Origin: Nemertoderma westbladi
Taxonomy: Eukaryota > Xenacoelomorpha > Nemertodermatida > Nemertodermatidae
Assembly (NCBI GenBank): GCA_032718475.1
Contig: JAUCBJ010003420.1
Coordinates: 1 to 53,922, forward strand
Direction: 5' to 3'
Length of the DNA stretch: 53,922 nt
The position numbers and the translations under genes were made by a program. Each line of letters begins with the position of its first letter. Position 1 is the stretch's first letter. Shown in pieces: positions 21,721 through 31,084 of the stretch. The notes beneath the pieces were generated by a model. The model did not search any database, had not been told where the DNA came from, and was given only the letters and a program-made list of their open reading frames with translations.

Positions 21721-22599
21721 CCACAGGCGTCGGCGGATAATGCGCGGGGCAAGTTAGGTGAACCGCGGCACCCAACGACGGAGTATAGTAGGGGGATGGC
21801 GAGTATCCCCAGAAGTGTCCAGCCGGACAGAGTAGAGTCAGATGTTAGCGCCGAGAGTGGGCGAGCAACGAGACGCCGAGCCCAGTCAGAAGAGAGAAGA
21901 AGATTAGTAGAGTTTAACAGAGAGGTCGAAGATAGAAAAAGATTAGTAGAGTTTAACCGAGAGGTCGAAGAGAAAAGGAGTAAAGATAATAGAAGATTCG
22001 TTGCTAGGAGCAACTGGAGAGCGAGGACGGATAGCGAGCCGTTGATAGTAGAGATGGAGTTAGGGAGTCGGTGGGGTCGAACTTCTGGAGATTGCCGTCG
22101 CCCCGGAGAAACGCACTGCACGCCAGGAGAGGGGTACAGGATGTACCGATACGAAGACGAGAATAGAAGAGGGGATCAAAGAGAAACTTCCCGACGGGAT
22201 ATAGCTGCCGATCGAGAATACGGTAGTCGCGGTGAGATTCGAGACTCGAGAAGATTAAACTTTGGTTCGGAAGGGCACATGGAGACTGTAGGACATACTG
22301 TAGGCCTTACGGCACATACTATTATAGGCCATGCTGGGAGAGATAGTGTAGGCGATAGGGTAGCGCGAACGATGGGATTAAACCCGGAAGTCGCGGAGTA
22401 CATACCGGTAGGTAGGCAAGAAGTAGATAGGCCTATATTGGTACCGGCACATCAGCATGACTATAATATCCAGGGACATAACATATATCCAGGGGAGGGG
22501 AGAGTTATTGCAGATAGATGTATGGGCCCCAATATATTAACATCAACCCCAGTACCAAACATACCGGTGGGGGGGGGGGGGGGGGGGGGGACAGGGTGA
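21631..22599 (+). pseudogene. gag-like frame, central part
   Basis: A 322-codon open frame rich in Arg and Glu with two copies of L-V-E-F-N-R-E-V-E. It ends in polyglycine encoded by a 22-G run (22569-22590). It matches no domain I know. Lying between the coiled coil and the zinc-knuckle part, it is probably the body of the element's Gag-like protein. Confidence 0.45.
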
Positions 22600-22711
22600 C
22601 ATTCCCCCATTACAATATCAACACTATACTCGAACAGCAATAAGAACATCGAACCCCCTGGACGAGAACAGGTCGTGCGACACGGAAATATGGAGGGGGC
22701 CATTACCCCCA

Positions 22712-23187
22712 ATGATATATCCGATGCAACAAATCAAAGTCTATAGAGAGGATAGTTTGGGGAAGGCACCAAAGACCGAATACAACAGGCCTAGACCCGA
22801 ACATAATCCGACAGACCCATTCTCAAGAGTAAGACAGTCACTACCACATGCGGCCACACAGGGGACTGCTAGTCCACAGTTAGCTGGTAGTAGGGCCACA
22901 CCGTGGCAGGGACAGAAAGAAAATAACACCACAAATAAACACAATCCCAACATACCCAGTAGGCCGAGTCTAGATAACCAAAACACTAAATCGGTAGATG
23001 TAAACCTACGCGAGATACGTGAAGGACTATACAGGAAACGCTATAATCCAGGATTCGAATGTCAATTACATCGGGATGGAACCCATAAGACCATGAGTTG
23101 TAAGCACTGGCAAGTGTTGCCCAAACAAGATCGTATAGCCTACACAGACGCAAACGGACTATGTCATCGATGTGTGGTAGAAGGAAC
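22712..23187 (+). pseudogene. gag-like zinc-knuckle region, cut by a LINE
   Basis: The frame carries F-E-C-Q-L-H-R-D-G-T-H, a following C-K-H-W, then G-L-C-H-R-C-V, the BEL/Pao-type arrangement of cysteine/histidine knuckles. After the last C-x2-C the reading stops making sense because a LINE fragment begins at about 23188. The missing His and Cys ligands are found beyond the insertion at 23711. Confidence 0.6.
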
Positions 23188-23711
23188 ACTACTACTACTA
23201 CTAGGATCGGCATGCTGCATTGCAGCTGCATTTTTAAGAATGCTGTGCCGGCTTGTCAACAAAATTGCACCGCCACAACTCTCTATCACCCATGACATTT
23301 GCTAGATCATCCGCATCTTTAAGGCCAGTGTACTTTAAGATGCGTCTCAAGAAAGTCATGGGCTGTCCACCATGCTTATTCACTCCATGAGGCTGCCAAA
23401 GTACAAGATTATGCACTGGCTGGTCCTCACGGCGAAAGCAATGTCCTGCAAAGCGGAGGCAATTTTGTTCTAGTGTCAAGCTTGGGGGAACCAATGAGAC
23501 ACCTCCAATGTTATATAGTGTCTGGTTGGAGATGTGTGCATTGTACTTGACACAATGAACCCGGCGTAGCATTCTTGTGAATGTGCCATCCAGAGATTTG
23601 GTGTCCTCAGCAGTTAGAGCCCAGCATGGACTCCCGTAGAGGAGTACTGGAACTACTGCTGCTCTAAATAATCGGACCTTAAGTTTCCGATTAATTCTCG
23701 GTGACTTCCAA
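23188..23711 (-). mobile_element. RTE-like LINE 3' fragment inserted in the LTR element
   Basis: Reverse complement of the last ~520 bp of the LINE at 9235-12656, from the trinucleotide tail (CTACTACTACTACTA) to TCGGTGACTTCCA. The 112-codon minus frame 23572-23234 is the LINE C-terminus. The flanks AAGGAACAC and AAGGACAC look like a short imperfect target duplication. Confidence 0.9.
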
Positions 23712-24180
23712 AGGACACAGATCCGGAGAGTGTAGTGAAACAGCAGTTAGAGAGTCCCAGACTGGAGGCCAAACAATGGCTACAAGCACGACAGTGGCAA
23801 GAAAGAAGATAAAAGTACTACTCGGGGTAGTACCAGTGGAGATATCAGGAGAGGGCGGTCGATCAGTAACGACATGTTACCATGGGTGCATGTTACCAGG
23901 CACCGTAGACGCAGAGGATGCAGAAGAGAGACCAGAAACGGTAGATGAGCCAGATGGGGAAGTAGAAGTAAGAGAGTGGGCGGAGGAGAATGGATTTCCC
24001 AGCAAGTATCGGTATAGAGATGGAGAGGAGAGATGTCCGGAGGACAACACTCCAGAGGAGTGCCCGGAGGAGTGTCGGAAGGAGTGTCCAGAGGAGTGTC
24101 CAGAGGAGTGTCCGGAAGAGACGCCGGTCCGGTTGAGAGGCATACCGACAAGGGGGAAGTCGAGAAGGAAGACAGGATAG
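23711..24180 (+). pseudogene. gag tail with possible protease start
   Basis: Right after the insertion the frame gives G-H-R-S-G-E-C, the remaining knuckle ligands, then a short linker and V-L-L-G-V-V-P-V-E-I. That resembles the first strand of BEL-type aspartic proteases, but no D-S/T-G follows. The rest is acidic with a repeated E-E-C-P-E-E-C motif encoded by a 12-bp tandem repeat. No polymerase follows. Confidence 0.45.
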
Positions 24181-24239
24181 AAAGGGATATGACTACTATT
24201 GTACGTTTTGTTTTGTCTGTTCTTTCACTTTCTTTTCAT

Positions 24240-24453
24240 TCTACCAGCGGGAGACAACAAGGTGGGAGGTGGCATTTTGATGCCAGGAGACGAGATAGTT
24301 AAGAAGGCGGCGGAGAGACCCGATTTCAGGGTGGCAGAAGAGAGAGAACCAATTCCTGGTGAGTTGGAATTGGCGAAGAGAGTGTGGCGAATCCTAAAGG
24401 ACCTACAAGGGGAGCAGTGGGAGAGTGCCTGTTCGAAGAATCGCCCTAGTTAG
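24240..24453 (+). pseudogene. short open frame, function unknown
   Basis: About 70 codons (P-A-G-D-N-K-V-G-G-G, then E-L-A-K-R-V-W-R-I-L-K-D-L) ending in a stop at 24451. It may be the end of the element's coding part. No domain recognised. Confidence 0.3.
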
Positions 24454-24599
24454 GTAAAGTTTAGTCGTCCAATATTTTGGACTGAGGGGGGTGTGAATGA
24501 GGGCGAGACGCCCTTCCCACACAAATAATTATTTAATTAAAAATAAATAATTAAATAATTAAATAATAGTTAGTAGAAGATAGTAAGTAGAAGTTAGTA

Positions 24600-25480
24600 G
24601 ATAGTTAAGTTAGAAGTCGGCGGGTAAGGGAGTGTGGCATATTGTCATGCCACGAGTAGTAGTAGGGGGGTTGTGGGCACCGTAAGCGCCACGTAGAAGG
24701 AGAGTAGGATAGAAGTCGGCAGGTAAGGGAGTGTGGCATATTGTCATGCCACGAGTAGTAGTAGGGGGGTTGTGGGCACCGTAAGCGCCACGTAGAAGAA
24801 GAGTAGGTTAGAAGGCGGCGGGGTATAGGGAGTGTGGTATATAGACATACCACGGGAGTAGGAGGGTACGTAGTACCGAGTTAGGTTAGAAGGCGGCGGG
24901 GTAAGGGAGTGTGTAATATTGCCATGCCACGAGTAGTAGTAAGAGGGGTTGTGGGCACCGCAAGCGCCACGTAGGCGGAAGCAGTAGTAGAGTGGTTGTG
25001 GGCACCGCAAGCGCCACGTATATGGAAGTAGTAGTAGAGAGGTTGTGGGCACCGCAAGCGCCACGTAGATAGAGGTAGTAGTGGAGGTGGGGAGTTAGTA
25101 GAGTTAGATGTAGTAGAGAGTTAGTAGAGTTAGAGATAGTAGCAGAGTAGAAGTAGTAGTAGAGGGGTTGTGGGCACCGGAAGCGCCACGTAGATGGAGG
25201 TAGTACCAGAGGGGTTGTGGGCACCCTAAGCGCCACGTAGTTAGAAGAGTGGGTAGAGTTAGAGAGTTCTAGTTAGAGGGCTAGAAAGTTAGTAGAAGTA
25301 GAGAGTTAGTAGAGAGTTAGAAAGCTAATAGAGTTAGAGTAAGTAGTAAGCGGAGTAGACTTAGTAGAGAGTTAGTAGCAGAGTTAGAGTTAGTATAGTA
25401 AAGTTAGCAGAGTTAGTTAGATAAGAAGTTAGTAAGTAAGTAGATAGTATGATAGCACAGGGGTAGCATTAGAGATTAGG
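24600..25480 (+). repeat. tandem repeats in the LTR element's 3' region
   Basis: Two ~110-bp copies start at about 24612 and 24719 (GTCGGCRGGTAAGGGAGTGT). The block GGTTGTGGGCACCGYAAGCG plus CCACGTAG then recurs at least seven times up to 25240. It is followed by irregular GTTAGTAGAG-type repeats to about 25480. Minus-strand ORFs here are repeat artefacts. Confidence 0.85.
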
Positions 25481-25884
25481 GCCTTAGGGAGTGGTAGAGA
25501 GTAGAAAGGAGTATGGAGTGGAGCTGCTGGTGAGAGAGAGTGCAGTTAGAGTGCGATTCAGGTGTGGGGAGAGTGTAAGAGCGGAGTTAGCGTGGAGTTA
25601 GAGGATAGTTTGAATAAGAGCGGAGTTAGAGTGGTGAAAGTGTTGGGGAAACAAAAATTGTGTGAGAGAAGCGCACGATCGGCCCAACACAGGACACCAG
25701 ATGTCTTGGTGCAAGATAGACAAAGTTGTACCAAAACGGGGTAGCGATATCATACCCATAGGGAGCGGCCTGGAAAGCCGAGAAAGCCAAGAAAATAACT
25801 CCACCCCACACCCGATAGTAAATCGGGATCCAGTGGAATTGAAGCGCACTAGAGGTTGATGCTATCTTCTCACCGGGAAGAAAG

Positions 25885-25896
25885 CATGGGGGGGAG
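25885..25896 (+). other. polypurine tract
   Basis: GCATGGGGGGGAG directly precedes the 3' LTR start TGTTAG, the expected place for plus-strand priming. Confidence 0.6.
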
Positions 25897-26489
25897 TGTT
25901 AGCGAATCAATTCCGCTAACCACCCCACAAAGTTGGGCCAGCAAGACCCTTAAGCAATATTGGGAAGCACGAGGTTGATTGCCAATCAACCTCGTATCAC
26001 CCCAATAAAATGGGGACAAGAAACCCCAGAGGATATACGCACAATAGGGGTCAGGGGTTACACCTCTGAGAGAGAGGGAATAACAGCAGCAAGGGAAAAC
26101 ACTCCCAGGGAGGTGAAAGGGCGACAATTAGGTTATCAGCCAATAGGGGGGCAAGCATCGACTGAGTAACGCAATATGGCCAACCGGTGCAATATATATT
26201 ACCATTTGTTGTGCCAATTCATTCAGTTTAGTAAGTCAGTTAGTTAGGGCAGTACCGGAACTCTTATCACCGACTCCGTCTACTGCCACCACCACTTTAG
26301 TAACCATTTTACCGGTACAATTTATACCATCAATCAATTGTGTTTTATCTTATTCTGACTCTAAATTATACCCTTATATTTATACATATCGACCAGTCAA
26401 CAATCCCAGAACTCCTTTTTACACACACACGGCGGGGACACGTAGGTAAGAAACCGGATAAACCGGGATCCTCGGTGGATCCCGTCACA
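25897..26489 (+). repeat. 3' LTR, complete (593 bp)
   Basis: Starts TGTTAGCG and ends in a hairpin (GGGATCC, loop TCGGT, GGATCCC) followed by GTCACA. It is flanked by TCACT on the right. It matches the 5' LTR over the first ~460 bp. Confidence 0.9.
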
Positions 26490-26639
26490 TCACTGCAACA
26501 AATTGATTTAGTGTATACAGACAACTTCAAAATTAAAGAGTAGTGATTAATTCACTATAGTTTTTGTACAAAATGTGTGGAATGGGTCAACTCAATATCA
26601 AGTATTAATTGGTGGACATAGTCTTGACATTTTGTAAAA

Positions 26640-27215
26640 TAACTCAAGAACTAATGACTCTATTCTTATTTTGAAGGTATCTTCACCCACTATATCGATA
26701 ATTTCTGTGATGTGTCTATTCGTGATTCCTTGAGATAATTCAAAATATCATTTTTAGTGTATTTGTCCATATCACATCAAGGCGGTAATGTAGACTTGTG
26801 CCGGACTTCACATTTTCTGTGATATCTCAAGAACTATTCGCTCTACGTTTGTTTTGAAGGTGTCTACCCCCACTATTGCGGTTCTAATGAGCATAATATG
26901 AATGCAGTAGGAGAACTCAAAGTTCTCCTTGCTCCCTTTGGGGACCCATTTGATATCATTTGATGCATGCAGGAAGTTCTTTTTTGAGTCATTGATCTTT
27001 CATCAATGTGGTATATTGTTATACATTTTATTATGGTTCATCGCGATGGCACAAAATTTCAACCCTCTTGGGATCCGTGAAGATATAGACGAAATTTAAA
27101 GAAATTTTTTTTGCCTTATTTTTTTACCATTTGGCAACTTTTGTGCACCGGTAGAACAATGAAATCGAAAAAAAGTAAAAAACGCACCGCCCTAATGGGC
27201 ACTCCTATCGTTTGT
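26640..27215 (-). repeat. right arm of the large inverted repeat
   Basis: Reverse complement of 18608-19251. It contains GAGTCATTGATCTTTCAT, TTTCAACCCTCTTGGGATCC and TTTGTGCACCGGTAGAACAA. A segment (CTCCTTGCTCCCTTTGGGG near 26926) differs from the left arm, so the arms have diverged or gained short insertions. Confidence 0.75.
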
Positions 27216-27581
27216 GTGACCATTTTTGACCAATTTTTTTGCATTTTTTTTAATTTGTTTTCTTTGAATTTGCTGGCTGACATTCGATTTAGTGGTAGCT
27301 TGTAAATTTTGATTGATAGCTAGTGTTTTTAAAATACCTGATTTCTTTTGACCTTTTTAGTTTAAGATGTAAATACTAGGATAGGCTAATGATACGTAAT
27401 TCGAGTTAATCTTAAATTGTTACTTTTGCGCTCAAATTTACCCCAAAATCGAGAGAAAAATAAGTAATTTTTCCCTAGGGAAAAAAATAACACAAACTTT
27501 TGTTGCGAAATGTTTTGAGTGTTTCTAGTAAATTAATTACTGACCACCTTACACGGAGCAACATTTTTTAAAAACAAGTAG
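27216..27581. other. AT-rich flank, includes TSD AGTAG at 27577-27581
   Basis: No gene seen. Its last five bases are the target duplication of the giant element. Confidence 0.5.
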
Positions 27582-29481
27582 TATATGGAAGAGACAGTAA
27601 CAATACCTGCAATATCTTACTGTAAAGTTTGTGAATCAAATCATAAATCCGACCTTCTCACCAAAACAGTAAACTCTAAGTAAACGAATATATTGCAGTA
27701 TTGATCTCTTATAACCGGTGAGGCAGAAAACAGTCTACGAGCAGACAAACTTCGATAAAACAAAATCCCGCGCAGCGAATCCTAAAATCAGGCTGACTCA
27801 CTGACGGACTAAGGGGCTCGTATACTTTGCCGCGGTGTGATTTATATGGTTGGGCGAAAGGGACGCTAGCTAGGTACAGAGGCAGAGATTTGGAGATGTC
27901 TAACTAGCGGGCAAAGCACAGTACGGACAAAAGTTAATTTTTTATATATTTTGAGGTGTAAATAATTTCTAACGCGCGCGTGTTAATTCTGAACGGTCAA
28001 AAGCAGTTTTGCTCCTTCACATATATAATTACTGGGTACGGTGTGCATTTTACGAATATTCTAATTTTGTAACTTGTAGGTCCAATACTCACGAATGATA
28101 AGGTTCCTTCCCCTCTTGCGTATTTCCAGGACTCAAATTCAGGCATAAAGTTAATGCTACGCCCAGAATTCGGCAATTTTAGGTACCAGGTCCCTAATAC
28201 TAAGAAGAGATGTGTTAGTTTACTACAGTAGGCGTACAGTTACTAATAGCTATCCTGGCTCTTATCTGGAATTTTAGTCACCCAGGTAGTCCGGGTAACT
28301 TCCTATCAGGACGTTGGCGGGGACACGGTAGATGTTACTATATCCCTAATAGCCTCAATTTATTTGCGCCTAGTTGTAAACTGCCCTACCGCCTGAACGG
28401 TACAATCCTAATTCAGGTGAAACACAGCAACCCTTCTAGCCTACAAGTTCTATTGCAATGGACACCGTTGCACTGCAAATAGTCGCACACGCACCTGTAC
28501 TTAGCAAAGTTAGGCGTACAGTTTGCTGCACCCTACCAATGTGTATGCTTCGTACCGGTGTGCCTACGTCCTATCTGCGTACTAGTATCTGCCTGCGCTC
28601 TCCCCCCGTAGGAATGTGAAGGTCTACTGTGGGTTTTCCTGAATCAAGACAGTACAGTCCCTAAGATGTAATTTTAGGCTCACAGCGTGTCACTACTTCT
28701 ACCTTTTGATCTTTGGTCTTACTCTTAGGTAGCAAGGCGTCGAACGCTGTCTAACCTTTCAGGCGATGGGCGAATAACTCAAGATGGTATTGCGGGTTGT
28801 CTCTTGTCTACATTCCCGTGATGTTCCCGTTCATTGCTGCGGCCAGATCTCTAGCCGGCCATCCTGTCCCTTAGCTAGGTTCACCGTAGTGAATCATGGT
28901 GAAAGAAAACAGATAGCGGTATTTCTGAATTTATTGCAGATAATAATACAAAATGTAATCTGAATACTAATGACAGAATAAACAAATATTGAGTAACTAA
29001 TAAGATTAGAAAGATTGCACTGAGAGTAAGATTAATTGAATAACTAATGAACAAATCGCACCTTTATATAGCAAATTTGTGCTGCCATCAATCGAGACAA
29101 TTCTCGATTGTTCTATAGGTTCTAACAGGTTTTTAAAGATAACTATTGGTCCAGCTAATATATAACTTGCACGACATTGGTTACAATCAAATAACTACAG
29201 TCTCATTGGTACAGACAAATGCAATTAATTTGTAGCGGTCAATTTAAATGAGTTGAAATTCTGCACAAAAAATAATTCGCACTTACTAGGATTCGAACTC
29301 AATACCTACTACACATATAATTTCCAACGCTCTACCGACTGAGCTACTGAACCACTTGACCAATAGGCGTACAAATGATAGAACAAACACAAATGAGGAC
29401 CCAAAGTAATCTTTTACAAAGTTAATTCGAAATAAAATAAAATTTTGAAAATCCACGGCATTTAGGGAATATAATTCTATA
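27582..29481 (-). repeat. 3' LTR of the giant element (1900 bp)
   Basis: In element sense it starts TATAGAATTATATTCCC and ends CTCTTCCATATA. So the ends are TATA...TATA rather than TG...CA. AGTAG flanks it on the outside. The sequence just inside (CATGGAGCGG in element sense) is purine-rich and may act as polypurine tract. Confidence 0.9.
29283..29355 (-). other. tRNA-like sequence inside the LTR
   Basis: The minus strand has an A-box-like TAGCTCAGTCGGTAGAGC and, about 30 nt on, a B-box-like GAGTTCGAATCC. The anticodon and T stems do not pair well, so a functional tRNA gene is unlikely; it resembles a SINE head. The copy in the other LTR is at about 44167-44239. Confidence 0.6.
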
Positions 29482-30325
29482 CCGCTCCATGAAAACAGGA
29501 TATTTTCGTGCATAAAATATACGGTTTTCACCAATAATCAATCAAACTATAGAATACTTAGGGCGTACTTACATATTTACAATTAAATTTCAAATAATAC
29601 TTCCTTTCTACGTAATGATTCGATACAAAATTAATTACAAATTCAAACTTTACGTATTTAAGGCTTTACTTAAGTAAGTACAATATAAATCTAAATTAAA
29701 TTCACCAATATAAATCTATTGCATCTCAATATTGCATAAATTCAAACAATTACAAATACAAATAAATGAAAACAATAAGAAAGGCTCGCGAGTCTTCCAT
29801 CTACTATTGCATCTCAAATATTGCATAAATTCAAGTAATTACAAATACTTTCGTACCTAAATGTAGATTGCATAAGTTCGGAATAATTACAAAATGAGTC
29901 TTTCTAAGCACAAACTGTCTAACTATAAAACTTTCTAAATACAAAATATAACACTTTACAAATGAAACTATAAGAAAGGCCCACGAGTCTTCCATCTACT
30001 CTTACTTTCTATTTCACTGTAAATACAAATACTGCTTATAAGATATAAATTGCATAATATTCGGAACAATATAAATTGCATAAGTTCGGAATAATATAAA
30101 TTGCATAAGTTCGGAATAATTACAAATATAAAATATAAATTCTTACAAATATAAATTCTTACTAAATATAAGTCTTACTAAATATGAGTTCTTATTTCTA
30201 AATTTCATAAATTCGGAACAATACAAATTGCGTTCGGAATAAACACAAATATAAATATAAATTCAAATAAATCACAAAATCATAAGAAAGGCTCACGAGT
30301 CTTCCGTCCACCCTTGCCCTCCCTT
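29482..30325 (-). other. A/T-rich 3' region of the giant element
   Basis: No coding frame. Short units such as ATTGCATAA and TTCGGAATAATTACAAAT recur irregularly many times. Three copies of the 20-bp CTCGCGAG-type motif lie here (29779, 29974 and 30286). Confidence 0.7.
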
Positions 30326-30628
30326 TTATCGCTTAGTGGATCGAGCCCTGCCGCGTCCTCGAAAACTGCGCACAGGTGACTTTGCTCGCGATATGGGACT
30401 AATGGGGCGAGTCACTGGTTTACTTTGGACGTTGAGAGACGGTGCGACTATTTCCTCGCAAATTCGTCTATTTGGCATCCCAAAACCTCGACCGACTCCT
30501 CGTGACCGATCAGTTGTCACTACAGTTGGTAGAACGTCTGGGAACGCGCGAGAAGCGGACGACGCAGACCCAAGAGTAGCTTGCGCCCCCTGTTGATCAG
30601 CTGGTGTGTGTCCCGATCCTCCTGTTGG
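30326..30628 (-). CDS. ORF5: basic R/S/P-rich C-terminal segment
   Basis: In the same frame as ORF4, separated from it by a single TAA. The open stretch is about 100 codons, rich in Arg, Ser and Pro with R-G-R-G-R-A-R near the end, as in nucleic-acid-binding tails. There is no convincing start of its own. It is either the end of the upstream protein made by readthrough or the remnant of one longer ORF that has acquired a stop. Confidence 0.35.
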   Translation of the reverse strand, partial: PTGGSGHTPADQQGAQATLGSASSASRAFPDVLPTVVTTDRSRGVGRGFGMPNRRICEEIVAPSLNVQSKPVTRPISPISRAKSPVRSFRGRGRARSTKR

Positions 30629-31084
30629 TTATCTAGGAAGTGATACCGTATCCCGAGTAATTCGAATGGTCGGCTCAGCTCCCTTGCGTTCTTCTATATT
30701 AATAATTTTCTTTAATTGTTGGCCCACTTTCTGGACCCGTATGATCCTACCCTGTCCGTCCTCCCGAGGGTGACGTGCAGACGGCGCAACCAGAGTGGCT
30801 GGTATATTTGTCGCCTCTAGGACCTCTTCTTCCTCGAATACGCTCGCTCGTATACGTTTATGGTAAAACGCGGCTCGGTACGCCCATGCTACGGTTAACC
30901 AAGCTCCTTTATTCCGCTTTTTCAGTTCGGAAACGATCGAATTCACCATACGTAATGCGATTAACGACTTTCTGAAAATTCCACGTGTTTTTGTTATCCG
31001 GGTGAATCTGTAGTAGATACTCGCGCACCACTCGGAATCCACTGTCGTGGGGCAAAATATCGACAACCTCGATAAGTTCGTCAT
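30629..31084 (-). CDS. ORF4: basic frame after ORF3
   Basis: About 151 codons overlapping the end of ORF3 in another frame. After the overlap it reads E-L-K-K-R-N-K-G-A-W-L-T-V-A-W-A-Y-R-A-A-F, then an acidic patch and R-I-I-R-V-Q-K-V-G-Q-Q-L-K-K-I. No known domain recognised. The abrupt switch of sensible-looking sequence from ORF3 to this frame near 30930 suggests either frameshifted expression or a small indel. Confidence 0.4.
   Translation of the reverse strand: MTNLSRLSIFCPTTVDSEWCASIYYRFTRITKTRGIFRKSLIALRMVNSIVSELKKRNKGAWLTVAWAYRAAFYHKRIRASVFEEEEVLEATNIPATLVAPSARHPREDGQGRIIRVQKVGQQLKKIINIEERKGAEPTIRITRDTVSLPR

Larger units (their letters stand above)
19257..26489 (+). mobile_element. 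7.2-kb non-autonomous LTR retrotransposon
   Basis: Bounded by direct LTRs (TGTTAG ... GTCACA) and the TSD TCACT. It has gag-like frames with a zinc-knuckle region of the BEL/Pao type and what may be the first strand of a protease, but no RT, RNase H or integrase frame anywhere. The interior is dominated by coiled-coil, asparagine-rich and tandem-repeat sequence with G tracts of 13-22 bases. A LINE 3' fragment is inserted at 23188-23711. The last ~130 bp of the 5' LTR and the primer-binding region appear deleted, so this copy could not now replicate. Confidence 0.85.

Noticed and set aside
24605-25236. Minus-strand ORFs of 82-116 codons
   Set aside because: Arise from the GGTTGTGGGCACC tandem repeats of the LTR element.
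29283-29355. Functional tRNA gene
   Set aside because: A and B boxes are visible but the anticodon and T stems do not pair and the copy is duplicated within LTRs.
29286-29534. 82-codon minus ORF (and its copy at 44169-44540)
   Set aside because: Antisense-type reading through the LTR tRNA-like region; in the second case joined to a microsatellite and a LINE fragment.
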